From contig NC_030853.1 of assembly GCF_000208745.1 (NCBI RefSeq), forward strand, positions 26,158,289 to 26,222,288: a DNA stretch of 64,000 nt. Direction: 5' to 3'. A model generated the notes under the pieces. That model worked only from the letters and a program-made list of their open reading frames with translations, searched no databases and had not been told where the DNA came from. The stretch is from Theobroma cacao (lineage: Eukaryota; Streptophyta; Magnoliopsida; Malvales; Malvaceae). The translations under genes and the position numbers were made by a program. Positions 47,305 through 58,380 of this stretch are shown piece after piece; the first letter of the stretch is position 1; every line of letters starts with the position of its first letter.

Positions 47305-49772
47305 ATGGCAACGTCGTCTAGCTATCTCCAACCTCCTGCAACCTATTATGATGTAGTAACTAGTAGAGAGCGTTTCATGGATACTTTGGAGAAGCTTCAT
47401 ACTAGTAGCGGAACGAAGTTCTGGTAAGATTAATCTAACTCTCGATACTTTTGCTTATAGTAACTTTTTTGTTAAATGGTAGTGTAATTTTTCTGTCAGC
47501 GTCAGTCATGGGTTTGACCTGAAAACATATACTACGAAATACCATTTCTCTGTCCATTTATGTCAACATGAATATGTAATACTCACGACCAAGGCTACTA
47601 ACCAGATTCTAGTTGCATTTTTTTCCTGTTATTTTCAGTATTACGTTTAGAGTATGTTCTTATTTTCATATTCTTGATTGAGTCTCACCGTGTTCGCGGT
47701 GTTAGGATTGAGATCTGCAAATATATTCTACTATTATATTTTCAATTTATTTATAGCATAGACTAGCAGTCTGGTTGGAACTTTTCTTCCCTACCTGGGA
47801 CAGTGATAGGAAGTTCTTTATAGCAAATAAAAAAAGTTTTACTCTGATGTAGGATTCCAAGCATAGAAGGGAACGAGATTGACCTGCACAGACTCTTTGT
47901 GGAGGTAACTGCTCGTGGTGGCTTCCAGAAGGTAAGGTGAAATTACATGAACTTAATTGTCAAAGGGTTAATTAATTCCATGTATGTTCAATGTGGCCAT
48001 GTTGTCACTCCTGTTTCCGATGATACATCAGATTCTAGCTATAACAAGCTTGTGGACTTTTGTTATTCCGTTCATGAAATGGCCTTTGCAAACAAATTAG
48101 CAAAATTATACAGCTATATATTAATCTCTCCTGATTTTTGTATGTCTTCAAATGTCAAATTGAGGGCCGTAAATATGTCTAGTCTAGTGGTGCAATCTTC
48201 CTTGAGAACCCTGGATAGCAGTAGGGACTAGGAATTAGAAATTTATCTTTGGAGGAGGAGGTGAGTTTGAAAGCCATCTGGTGGCAGAGCGTCTATCATC
48301 GATGCGAGGCAAGATCCTGCTCGATAACTTTGTTGAGATTGCATCTTGGTGCTGATTACTGGAATTATTAGTGAAGGATGTTTCAGTTGAAATTAGAGCG
48401 TTTGTGGTTTGGAATACTACTATTTGTAAGTACAGTCCACTCCTTACCAATGTTCTGTCTGGTGCTGACTGCTGAGATAAGATGGTTGTAGACATATTTA
48501 GAAATCATTTGATAATAATATCAATTTTCTCTTTCCTTTTCACTGCAAAGAAACCAACTTAATAGGAAATGTGCTTGATTGTGTTCTCTAGAACTTTTTC
48601 ACGAGTGAATGAACATGTACAGTACAAACTAGGTGAACCTAATTGTTGCATTTTATAGTTATTTTGCTCACTTTGACTTGGGATGAGCTATGTACACTAA
48701 TGGTCATTAACCGTTGTCAAATGGAGCTTGCAGGCTAGAAGCAAAGGGAGATGGAACGAAGTGACTGCTATTTTCAACATTCCCACTGCTACAAATGTAT
48801 CTTCGGTGCTGCAAGGATATTACGCTTCTCTGCTTCTTCACTATGAACTAGTCTACTATTTTAACGCTTGTGATTTGATTCCTGTTTCTTCTGGTATGCA
48901 AATGAGAACGCAGCTCTTCTTGAATGAAGGTCAGAATTCTGCTCTTAATATTATCTGATGATTCATTGGTGCAGATCGTTTTCAGAACCCATCCATTACA
49001 CATAATCCTACTCAAGGGACAATACAGCCATCCATAGAAATTCATGCAGCAAGGCCAGTCTCAACAGCAGGCTCTCTTTTCAATGGAATCATTGATGGTA
49101 AATTCGATGGTGGCTATTTTGTCACTGTGACAATTGGCTCAGAGGAGTTACAAGGAGTACTTTATCAGCCTACAGAGTGTGCAGCACCCCAAGTATCACA
49201 GGAATATGGCCTATTTGCCCGCAACAGTGATAATGCTCATGCTTCATTGGGTGTGCAACGCCGGAGGCGTAGGAAGAAATCTGAGATAAGAAGGAGGGAT
49301 CCTGCTTATCCAAAGCGTAGCAAAAGTGCATATAATTTCTTTTTTGCTGAGCAACATGCAATATTGAAACCACTTCACCCTGGACAGAGCAGAGAAATTA
49401 GTAGAATGATTGGTGAAAGATGGAACAACTTAAACAAAACAGAAAAAATGGTAAGCCACATCGTATTTTATAATCTCTTTTATAGTCTGTTTATTGACTT
49501 CTAACTGCTTGCAGGTTTACGAGGAGATGGCTTTCGAAGATAAAAAGAAGCATAGAGCTGCTATGGAGCTTTACTGGAAAGGATTAGGGATAGTGCCTCT
49601 ACTGCAAGGACTTCCAGAAGCAGATGTAGATACGGCAGACGCAGATATGAAGCTTGAAGAAACTGAAGGTGGTGATTCTCCTCAAACTCCAGACAATGCA
49701 AGCGGCTCCAGTACAGAAAGTGATTTTGGAGATGATAAAACTGCAGATAAGGATTTAGACATGGAAGAATGA
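47305..49772 (+). CDS. ARID-HMG box DNA-binding protein (HMGB9/HMGB15-like)
   Basis: Five exons: 47305-47423, 47853-47931, 48734-48893, 48975-49450 and 49515-49772, in phase throughout, 363 aa. Plant ARID-HMG proteins are nuclear, bind AT-rich DNA and bend it; HMGB15 works with MADS factors in pollen. The ARID domain spans about residues 15-112: YYDVVTSRERFMDTLEKLH, IPSIEGNEIDLHRLFVEV and GRWNEVTAIFNIPTATNV. A link region with GYFVTVTIGSEELQGVLYQ (about 167-184) is typical of the family. A basic stretch (RRRRRKKSEIRRR) precedes the HMG box at about 228-298 (AYPKRSKSAYNFFFAEQ, MIGERWNNLNKTEKM). The tail is acidic (DFGDDKTADKDLDMEE). All introns are GT-AG. A decayed sister gene lies at 58.2-63.9 kb. 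Confidence 0.93.
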
Positions 49773-50574
49773 TAGCAGCTCAAGTTATCATGAAGTATTA
49801 AGAACAGAAGCTGTAAAGATTTGTAGAAGCAAGTAGGCAAAGTTCCTTTATAGTTTTGTTCTTCTTGACTCGGCAAGTTATCATGTGTAAACACAGGAGA
49901 TGCATTAAATTCTAATATCATTTTTTTTCAAGGCAGCATTTACATCTTATGGATAACATATATTTTCCATTTAGCCATTTCAAGATAAGCAGATAAATAG
50001 TTCCATTATGCATTTATGATCTACAACTTATTAGCATGACTGGAAATGTGTTTTGCTTTCACTTTCAGGATTGAATTGGTTCATTCTGTCCTGCTGTGTT
50101 AGCCAAAAATTTCAGTATTTTTCCCTTGACCATTTTCTTTCACTAAGCACCACAAATGACTACTTACAGGATAATTTTTTCTCCTATTCTGTGCTCCATT
50201 TTCTAGTTTGAAATTGCAGGATCCTTCACTCTATTGCCTGTATTCACTACTCACACATTGTGTCTACAAAGCAAATCAAGCTGCTGCTAAAAAAATGAAG
50301 TTCGATAATCATATTAATGAATTAATTTGAACCTACGATCTGCAGTAGAATATATAAAAAGTGTTTATCAATGGAATACTACTCCTCTGCAATACTTTAT
50401 TAAAATCATTGCTTAGCAGTGCTAAATTTTTGCTTTTAAACTCTTTGTATTCATAAATCTTCTCAAAAAATGAACAGATGCTATAAGAATTCCTTTCTTT
50501 GATATCTACCTAAGTTCTTGCCTTTTCATAATGATCTAAATGTTTGATATCTTCAATTAGGGTATTAATTATGC
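49773..50574. other. 3' UTR of the ARID-HMG gene and spacer
   Basis: T/A-rich sequence with no further gene. The 3' UTR probably ends within the first 150-200 bases. Confidence 0.4.
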
Positions 50575-50667
50575 CATAGTCCTTTTGAAGGTGCTGCCTT
50601 CTTTGTCTCCGTTGAAATCCCTGATGGTCACCCTTACGAACCTCCCAAGATCAGATTCATAACCAAG
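50575..50667 (+). pseudogene. Ubiquitin-conjugating enzyme (UBC27-like) exon fragment
   Basis: One exon-sized piece of 31 codons reads HSPFEGAAFFVSVEIPDG and then HPYEPPKIRFITK, followed by a GTACAG donor. The order SPFEGxxF, IPDGxPYEPPK and FxTK is the core E2 fold just before the His-Pro-Asn and catalytic Cys region. IPDG and the FITK ending resemble UBC27-type E2 enzymes. No flanking E2 exons were found within several hundred bases, and the catalytic cysteine exon is absent, so this is a stranded fragment. Confidence 0.75.
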
Positions 50668-50858
50668 GTACAGCATTCTAAGTTGTCTCATTTCAAGCAA
50701 TTCTAGTGACTTTCGCAATAACATCCCTGGCTCAGAATTAAAAGCATTCAGTCTTGTGTCTAATGATTAACTCTGCTCCCTTCCAGACATCAGTGCTTTT
50801 TATTCTAATGTATAGGTTTATGTTAACTATGGTATACTTGGTATTACATAAAGATCAC

Positions 50859-51311
50859 TCAATAAAACAGTGAATTTTCGGAAACTTGAGCTTGGAGTAG
50901 CTCTGGAAAGGACTCCAAAAAGTTCACTGGAATAAAACCATCCTTAATATCAGAAACAGAACCTCCAGGCGGGTGGACAGAACTAAACCCTGAAACAAAT
51001 AAACTTGGATGGTGTTCATTCACAACATCCTGTCTGATAAATCCAGGAATGTTTTTCAACAAATTGGCACCAGGAGCCTCCTCTGCTGAAGAACTGGAAT
51101 TGGAACTTGAAAGCAGCCTAGCAGGTGATGGTGATGATGATAACTTACTTCCGCTGCCACTTCCATTTTCGTGACAAGCAGTACCAGATAAAGCACCCCA
51201 AATGATCGGATCATTGAAAATTTTTGGACCTGTTGCCATGCCATAAATATAAGATGGCGACTCCTTGTTCATGGAGGTTTCCGTTTTAGGAAACTGGTTT
51301 TCCATAATCAT
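50859..51311 (-). CDS. Hypothetical protein, unrecognised
   Basis: A single open frame of 150 aa from ATG (MIMENQFPKTETSMNKE). I do not recognise it. It has a Gly/Ser-rich centre (GSGSGSKLSSSPSPARLL) and a C-terminal part with hydrophobic and Pro-rich patterning (GFIPVNFLESFPELLQ). There is no signal peptide, membrane segment or known motif. The composition looks more coding than its surroundings. It could be a short nuclear or cytosolic protein, or a leftover last exon of a larger gene. It sits between the E2 fragment and the F-box gene. Confidence 0.5.
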   Translation of the reverse strand: MIMENQFPKTETSMNKESPSYIYGMATGPKIFNDPIIWGALSGTACHENGSGSGSKLSSSPSPARLLSSSNSSSSAEEAPGANLLKNIPGFIRQDVVNEHHPSLFVSGFSSVHPPGGSVSDIKDGFIPVNFLESFPELLQAQVSENSLFY

Positions 51312-52719
51312 AATTTCGGCCGAAAACAGAACAAAGATGAGAAGGAGATAGAAAAATGATGCAAATGAAAGTTGTATGCTTTAGATATGAAGGTTTCTGC
51401 TAAAGCCTTACTAAAATAATATTTATGGGAAATTACTTTATGTTTATAAAAGATAAGTCATTGACTCATTGTCCGAGTCAGATTTGCTTGCTCAAAAAGA
51501 ATAAGGTCACCACCTACCAATTTCCCTACGCATTCGTGCTAGCCATTCTCGATGTCTATACACAAACCAATCAAAAACTTACAGATCAGGCTTTCTTGGC
51601 TTACCTGTCATCTAGGGTTCTCATTACTTCTTAGGATAGTGTATATTCTCCCATGACAATGACTTCAAGAACCTCAAAAAACCTTTATTTCCATAGCATA
51701 ATTATATTGTGCTCCTTTTAATCAATAACCTGTGATTTTCTCAAGCACTCACATGTCTTATTCATCCCCTTTTACTTTCAAATTTTAATTTAAAATGAAG
51801 GTCAGACCTTGCAATGAGACAATAATTAATTGTTGTTATAGTTGTTAGAGCAGAAAAAAAATTGCAGTGTAAAAACTTTACATGTAAATATGATATGTTA
51901 AATAAAATGTTTTAATATTAATCACTTGGAAATAAAATGTTTTGATCGTTTGTCTACAATTTTTTTTTTTCAATTTATTTCTAAATTTTTGCTTTTAAAC
52001 TCTGTATTGTATTCACAAATCTCCTCAAAAAATGAATAATGATGCTATAAGTTGTACCATAATAAAATAATCAAATTTACATTTTTATTCTCTTATTAAT
52101 TCACTTAAACATTTTATTTTCTATTTTATAATTTTTCTTGGATAATTGAAATACCATTTTGTGACAACAACCTTGATTTAATTATTGACTAATACTTTAC
52201 CTAAATGAATGCAGTAAAAAATTTCTTTCTCGAATTCCATTTCAATGGTAAGGTCTTGCAATTATTAGGTTTTAAATGTTTGAATCTCACCGAGTGTAAA
52301 TTTGATTTAAATTTAATTATGTTAACTTATTTCTTATATTGAATTTAATTATGATATCATCTTTATTAAAAATTATACAATTGCATATACGATATAATTT
52401 TGATTTGTGAATGGAACTCTCATAAAAAAAAAAAGTCTTTTCACCTTATTATTGTCAAATTTCATGATATAGTGCATTATTTGAGGGGATATTGACATTG
52501 GTTTCATATCTATGTTAATTGGAATTTGTATACTTGATTCTTAACGTATGAAAATAAAATGTTTTGATTTGCAACTTTTTCAATTTCTAAACAATTTTTT
52601 TCCTTTATTTTGTTTACAAGTTGAGCTTTTATTTCTATATCTATTCAATTCTCCTTGAGAAACCAACAATAATACTACAAGTTCTATCATGATAAAAAGT
52701 ACATATTTACTTTTATGCT

Positions 52720-52754
<35 letters not shown>

Positions 52755-53175
52755 ATGTAATTGATTTTTACTATATAATTTTAGTTTCTGTTAAAACTAA
52801 AGTTTTTATACTCTCAATAGAACACCTTAAGGGTGTGTTTTAACAAGAGATTTTAAAGAGAAAGATTTAGGATAAAGTGCATCAATCATTTGTGTCGTTT
52901 GTGCAACATTTCATTTACATTATGAAGAAGGAAATGGAAAAGAAAAAATAAAGGAAAAAAGAAAGAAGAAATAAGAAAAAAACAGAAAGGAAAAAAATAA
53001 AAGAAAGAAAGAAAAATAGTAAAAAAATAATCAAAAGACAAAAAATTTTAATCTAAAGAAGAGCAATCCAAAAGAAGCTGGTAAGAAGACAGACGAGCCT
53101 AATGCCTTGCAGCAAAGATCCATTATATATGTCAGCAAACACCTTCATCTTCAAGTACTGCAACATCAAACTTCA
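51312..53175. other. AT-rich intergenic region
   Basis: No gene seen. It contains a TA run at 52722-52752 and, next to the F-box gene 3' end, a purine-rich tract (about 52920-53040) of A and G with few interruptions. The 3' UTR of the minus-strand F-box gene should lie in the last 100-200 bases. Confidence 0.5.
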
Positions 53176-54372
53176 TCAATTGCCTACTCTCATGCCATCA
53201 CAAGCCATCAAGAGTTTTGGTGAAACCAAACTCTTCGTATATGTTATTGCTTGAGACCATTGCCTTATACCACAAACTTTTAGTCTTTTGAATGTGCTTG
53301 TCCTCGGATCATACAATTCAAATCTGCTTCTCTTTCCACCTATTGCAAAGAATCGCACATTTTTACTATAGGTAATGAGGACTTCACCATTTTTCATAAT
53401 GCATATTGGCACCAAATTATGTGGATATGGCAATGTTTGCAGATTCATAATTGTCATGAACTTTGTCCAACCCTGTTTCGTGTTATCCTTCTCTAGTTTC
53501 CACATGTCTATGCTACGCCCCTGAAGATTTTGAACCAAACTTAAGCATCCTCCAATCTCCCGCAATGTAAAATCATGTTCCTTATTTACGTCATTAGGCG
53601 GTGATAAAGCCTCAAACTTCTCAGATGTTAGATTAAATCTAAGAATCCAAGGAATTATTTTACCCGGATATATAATATTCCAATAAAGGACTCCATCAAC
53701 AAAAGTCCCTGAAATTAAATCTTCGAAAAAGTTTATAGAAACAGGAAAGCCTTGGATTCTTTTCCATGTATTAGATCTTAGTGAATAGATATATGATAAT
53801 TCTATCCCATCTATAACATGAACAAATCTTATGAGCTTATAATCATCAGTAGAGTAATCATAGCCGAATCCGAAGGTGTTCCTCTTATTGTTTCCCCTCT
53901 TATGGTTACCCAGAGGGCAGGAGAGAGGTAATTTCTTAAACTCTCTTATACTTGGATTCCATAAAATGAGGGTTTTCCTTGACACAACTAGGCATAACAA
54001 GCCGTTACAAGAACCTAAAATTTCAAAAAGAAAACGTCTCCTCTTTGGATATATCCGGGGAAAATTAAGCTTGCGTGATGTTTTCTCGAAGCATTCGTAC
54101 CTCATGAATTGAAGAGTATAAGTAGAAGAGAGAATAAGTTGATGCATATTATTGGATTTGCTTGCTTTAACATGATTGAGGTGTATCCTGATAAAGCCTG
54201 GGCTCGTAAGCAAAGCGTTCCAATATTTGGAAAGGCATCGAAAACGTACTATAAATTTTAGTGGAAGTCTAGCCAATATCCCAATGATTAGATCATCATG
54301 AATTCGTGCCCTTCTCTTCCGCTTCTTCATGTTTGGCGCCACTCTCTGCTTCCGATCAGGCTGCAGCTGCAT
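53176..54372 (-). CDS. F-box protein with F-box-associated (FBA) domain
   Basis: Intronless, 398 aa, complete. F-box proteins are substrate receptors of SCF (Skp1-cullin-F-box) ubiquitin ligases. The start is the ATG of MQLQPDRKQRVAP; three codons earlier there is only TTG. A basic stretch (MKKRKRRARI) comes before the F-box at about 25-65 (IIGILARLPLKFIVRFRCLS, KYWNALLTSPGF). The FBA region then shows LGSCNGLLCLV, LWNPSIREFKKLP, FGFGYDYSTDDYKLIRF, YSLRSNTWKRI, DGVLYWNI and FELYDPRTSTFK, in the usual order for plant FBA type 1/3 proteins. The substrate is unknown. Related relics lie at 5.4-6.1 and 26.4-27.7 kb, so this is the survivor of a local family. A TATA box and telo-box lie just upstream. 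Confidence 0.93.
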   Translation of the reverse strand: MQLQPDRKQRVAPNMKKRKRRARIHDDLIIGILARLPLKFIVRFRCLSKYWNALLTSPGFIRIHLNHVKASKSNNMHQLILSSTYTLQFMRYECFEKTSRKLNFPRIYPKRRRFLFEILGSCNGLLCLVVSRKTLILWNPSIREFKKLPLSCPLGNHKRGNNKRNTFGFGYDYSTDDYKLIRFVHVIDGIELSYIYSLRSNTWKRIQGFPVSINFFEDLISGTFVDGVLYWNIIYPGKIIPWILRFNLTSEKFEALSPPNDVNKEHDFTLREIGGCLSLVQNLQGRSIDMWKLEKDNTKQGWTKFMTIMNLQTLPYPHNLVPICIMKNGEVLITYSKNVRFFAIGGKRSRFELYDPRTSTFKRLKVCGIRQWSQAITYTKSLVSPKLLMACDGMRVGN

Positions 54373-54416
54373 ACTTGCCAATCCTTTGGATTGAGGTTTC
54401 AGTTTCTTATGTTTTT

Positions 54417-54451
54417 TTAGGGTTTAGGGTGATGGGGGATATTATTTATAT
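54417..54451 (-). promoter_or_regulatory. TATA box and telo-box between the F-box gene and S16 relic
   Basis: On the minus strand TATATAAA (54444-54451) lies 72 bases before the F-box ATG. A telo-box, ACCCTAAACCCTAA (about 54418-54431), lies just downstream of it. Telo-boxes are typical of plant ribosomal protein promoters, and the S16 relic starts 156 bases away on the other strand, so the element may originally have served S16. Confidence 0.65.
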
Positions 54452-54586
54452 ACGTTACCAATATTTATATATTTAAACGCCGACTTGTAGAAGCCTAGCG
54501 AGAATGTAACAGGTCTTCCTTCTCCGAACAAAACTCGTTAAATACTTTGAGTCCAACTCAACTCTCTCTTCAACTCAAAAGTAACC

Positions 54587-54963
54587 ATGGTGGCTCCAGT
54601 CGAGTCCCTTCAATGCTTCGGCCGCAAGAAAACAGCCGTCACTATCACCTACTGCAAGCGCGGACGCTGCCTAATCAAGATCAACGGCTTCCCAATCGTG
54701 CTGGTCGAGCCTGAGATCCTCCGCTACGAGCCGATCCTCCCTCGGACGACAACGTTTCACCGGAGTTGACATGAGAATCCGAGTCAAAGGCGGAGGTCAC
54801 ACTTATGTATGCAATTAGGCAAAGCATAGCTAAAGCTCTGGTGGCGTTTTATCAGAACTATGTGGATGAGCAGAGCAAGAAAAAGATTAAGGATATCTCG
54901 GTTTGATACGACAGGACGTTGGTCCTGGAGGATCCCAGACCGTTCGAGCCCAAGAAGTTCAGT
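54587..54963 (+). pseudogene. Cytosolic 40S ribosomal protein S16 (uS9) relic
   Basis: The N-terminus is nearly intact: [28 protein letters not shown] and [14 protein letters not shown] two-base loss near 54740 shifts the frame, after which [17 protein letters not shown] can be read. A second indel removes the SQI region before [32 protein letters not shown], a CGA-to-TGA stop and YDRTL. Homology stops after EPKKF, so the essential basic tail (GARSRYQKSYR in the family) is missing. Base composition is much richer in G+C than the surroundings, reflecting its recent coding origin. Upstream leader-like sequence is retained, which favours a decayed genomic copy over a retrocopy, although the run of 14 A at 55568-55581 leaves retrocopying possible. 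Confidence 0.92.
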
Positions 54964-57286
54964 GTTTGTGGTGGTATTTTTGGTACTTTAGAGGATGGTT
55001 TAAGGTTTGAGACAATGGTATTTTGGGCTATTTAAATGCTATGTTTTGAACTTAAAGCTGTCGAATGTTAGGGGCATTACTTTTTAAGTTGTGTTATGGG
55101 ACTTTATAGTAAATTTGTTGAATTAAGAGTAACTTTGTCTTTGATTGAAACTGGGTTTTTATGACATTGTTCAACTGCCAGTTATTCTAGGACAACAGTA
55201 AGGAATTCATGTCCTTAAGCTTTCAGCAGGAACTCCCACTCACAAGGATGGGAGGGGCTGCTTAGGATGGGTGCGTTGGTGTTTCATAAAGCGCATAACT
55301 AAGTGGTCGATCTGTTCCCTACCCCATGTCTACTCAGTGTTCTGTTGAATCAAACTCTGGTGCCTGCCTTGGCGTGATCATGTTTTATTGCCAAGGGATA
55401 AATTGTTGGTGAAGTTATTGGAATGGCGTAAGAGAAGAGCCAAGGCACCCAGTTATCAGTTGGAACTCGGGTTTTGTTTTTCATATGTAAAATGGAATCC
55501 TGACTTCATTATGTTGAATTTCAGTTACTGTTGGTACACAATTTTCATTTCATACCATAACTTTCAATAAAAAAAAAAAAAAGATTTTCCTGTATGAGTG
55601 CATTGGTGAAGATTGAAATTCATAGCTCTAGTTGCTTTGCTAGGCATGTTGAATTTACAAGGCATTGGTGAATCATGAATGTCTCGAGTTATGTTCGAGT
55701 TAGATAGTAGATGTTTGTTTATCTCATAGTTAGGAATTGCAGCATACTTATTGTAGTTTACTTGAGCATTTCTTGACATGGTTACCCTTTAATATCTGAT
55801 TACATGGAGTTCCTTGTATAATTTGAGCGTGCTTTTACCTTACTGGTAGCGGCAATGAGATTGAGATGCGTGTTGCTCTGCTAGTTGTCGTACAATTGCA
55901 GCTTCCGTAAACTTGCCAAGAAATGAAAAGCCGATGCATTTTCTGTATGGCAAACTGTGCACCAGTTTTACATGGGTGTAGTTACATCTATCCCTATATT
56001 CCTTTCATTTATGATGCCTCTGGCTAATCTCATCTCTGATGAGATGAAGGAATAGAGCTCAAACAAATCATTAAATTTGCTCTTAGTCCGTTCAATCTCA
56101 TTCAGCATGTGAAATTTTCAGATGATTAACATTTCCCATCCATGTCCTCTTTATTTGGGGTTAATTTGTACTTTCAACTCCTTGAAGTCAGCCTAGGTTT
56201 AAAGTGATCTTGTTCAGGTGGCTTCTTGATTGAACCTTGGCTTCCATATTGCAGAAGCCAATCTTATTTCAAGCCAATTCTGGATCTTTTCATGATTGAA
56301 TATACGTATGTAAAATGTTAAAAAATGTGTAGAAACACAATACACGCAAGGAAGATAATATGCCCGAAAGGAAGATCTCAGCAGTGAATATCAACCATTG
56401 TGATGCCTTTTGCATCTGCTCAGGTATTATTTTGTCCAGACCAGATTCCTTCGTCATGGGAAGTTTCCTGTCAAATAACAAGAGATTTGGAATGACACAT
56501 TAGTTCTTAAGATTAATATGCACGTTTTCTAAAAAAAAACTGTTGCGTGTGAGTTCCCGTAAAATTTTTTATTAATATTCTTACAAGTAATTCCTGTAAG
56601 TAAGTTATATTAATTTATAAATGTTCATCTTTTAAAGTAATTGTAATGTTAGAGTAATATTTTAGATGATGTTGACGCTTACTTATAAAATTACTTCATT
56701 GCTTTATAATCAACAAATTTGACGATTATATTTCTAACTTGAAAAGGGTTTTAGTTTGTGAAAAATTAACTCAAATGCTTGATTTTGCAGTAAAAGCATG
56801 AATTTTTTTTATTGCAAAATTTTCTTAAATATTGTTAGGATAGTGATTTGGACGACTGGTTCATTCAATTTCCTACTTGAGGTGACATTGACTTGTTCCA
56901 AGAGGAGAACCTTGACTTGCCAACAGAATCTAGCTACCTCGCCCATATTTTTTTTCATAGCTGATCTGCAAAACTTATACGAAACCTTTGAATTTCTCAA
57001 ACTTGAAAAAGAAGTAATCCTCTACAATTAGATGAATTACTTGATGTTGATAAATTGCTAAATAAAAAATATCCCTCTTGCTAATTTTGTCAATTATTAG
57101 TTCGTAATCATTAATCATAATCTTAACGTCTTAGTGATTTTTGTATTTACTCAAAACAAATTAATTTAACATTTTTTTTGAATAAAAGGTTGTGGACATT
57201 TTTATATTTAATATATATCATTATTACTCTTGATTTCATAATTTAAATTTATCATTTTATTAGATGGTATATCATTAAAGGTTGGG
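54964..57286. other. Intergenic region; third partial copy of a host segment at its right end
   Basis: No gene is recognised. A run of A follows 'ttcaat' at 55561-55581. From 57020 to 57150 the sequence matches 41521-41650 (for example 'gtcaattattag/aattc' and 'aatcattaatcataatctt'), so an upstream piece of the ARID-HMG promoter region is present a third time. Confidence 0.5.
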
Positions 57287-58380
57287 TTTCTCCATCAACA
57301 GGCCCAATCAAAGGTACAGCTGTTTCTCCTCTCTCCAATGCATTTTTTATTTCAAATTATATAAATCTTCTTTTCTTTTTCTGATACATTTCAAGCTATA
57401 TATATAATGTTACCATTTGGTTAGTTATGGAGTAAAATGTGCATATATACATAACTTAATAAAAGAATAAATATTGCTAAGATTAAAGAGACTTTCTTAA
57501 ATATAATTAACGTGTTGGAGCATGGTGCATGGAGGATATGAAATATCTGTTATATTTGGTCTAAAGCTTAAATATTCAACCATGAATAGGCATAGGCAAT
57601 CGTAATTCTTCTCATGTCCAGAAACCTTACATATTTTTTATCTTTGAAACATAACAATGCTTTGGCTGCAATTTGAAACTTAAGAGTAATATTTTTAATG
57701 TACAAAAAAATTGTGAAATTAGATAGACAAAAATTTATGCTATCTAGATACAAATTAAATCTTTACATAAAAAATTATTTCTAAACATTTCAAACATATA
57801 TATATATATATATTCTTTGATAAATCAGTATTTTACCTTTTATTATTTACCGTTATTTTGCCATTTGACCGTGTTTAGTTTGTTTTCTATTTTCACTAGT
57901 TGTAACAGCTTAGCAGTGACACGTAGCTGGCTGCTTGAATTCGAGGTACCGGCATAATCGCTGCCTACACAAATGTAAAAAGCCGGTTGGCTACAAGAAT
58001 ATTTGTCTCTCTCACGTACCAACTATTATCACCATCTTTCTCTTTTATATTTTGTCTTCTCTCTCCTTCTCCGATCCCTCCATTGTTATTCTTGTAGAAA
58101 ACCTTCACTGTTCTTTGAATCTTTTTCACGTATTTCAACAGTTCTGCATCGTAGTTTTTTACTATCTTCTTGTACTAGTTTCTTTTGTTTGGCTTAATAA
58201 TTGATTTCTTGCTTGCTGGTTGTACAGTGACGGATTGGTGACTCCATGGCAACGTCGTCTAACTATCTCCAACCTCTTGCAACCTATTATGATGTAGTAA
58301 CTAGTAGAGAGCGTTTCATGGATACTTTAGAGACGCTTCAAACCAGTACGGGAACGAAGTTCTGATAAGATTAACTACAA
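57287..58380 (+). pseudogene. Duplicated promoter plus exon 1 of the ARID-HMG gene
   Basis: About 1.09 kb is almost identical to 46339-47430, including the TA run, leader and exon 1 (58246: MATSSNYLQPLATYYDVV). The exon ends in TGA (58363-58365): the last G of the exon/donor junction TCTG|GTAAG has become A. This single change creates a stop and destroys the GT donor. Homology ends within a few bases of the former donor. It is a young, dead-on-arrival or quickly disabled cassette, placed just upstream of the older ARID-HMG copy. Transcripts could still start here. Confidence 0.9.

Noticed and set aside
47947..48231. A 94-codon open frame just after exon 2 of the ARID-HMG gene
   Set aside because: It lies in intron 2, has no domain, and is not needed for the frame joining exons 2 and 3.
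48235..48495. A minus-strand open frame in intron 2 of the ARID-HMG gene (86 codons) as a hidden gene
   Set aside because: Its composition hints at a transposon leader, but no domain or LTR supports it.
51425..51634. A 69-codon open frame starting with ATG
   Set aside because: No domain, no promoter or splice context, and composition like the surrounding AT-rich DNA.
55388..55570. A 60-codon frame after the S16 relic as continuation of S16
   Set aside because: It shares nothing with the S16 C-terminus; S16 homology ends near 54963.
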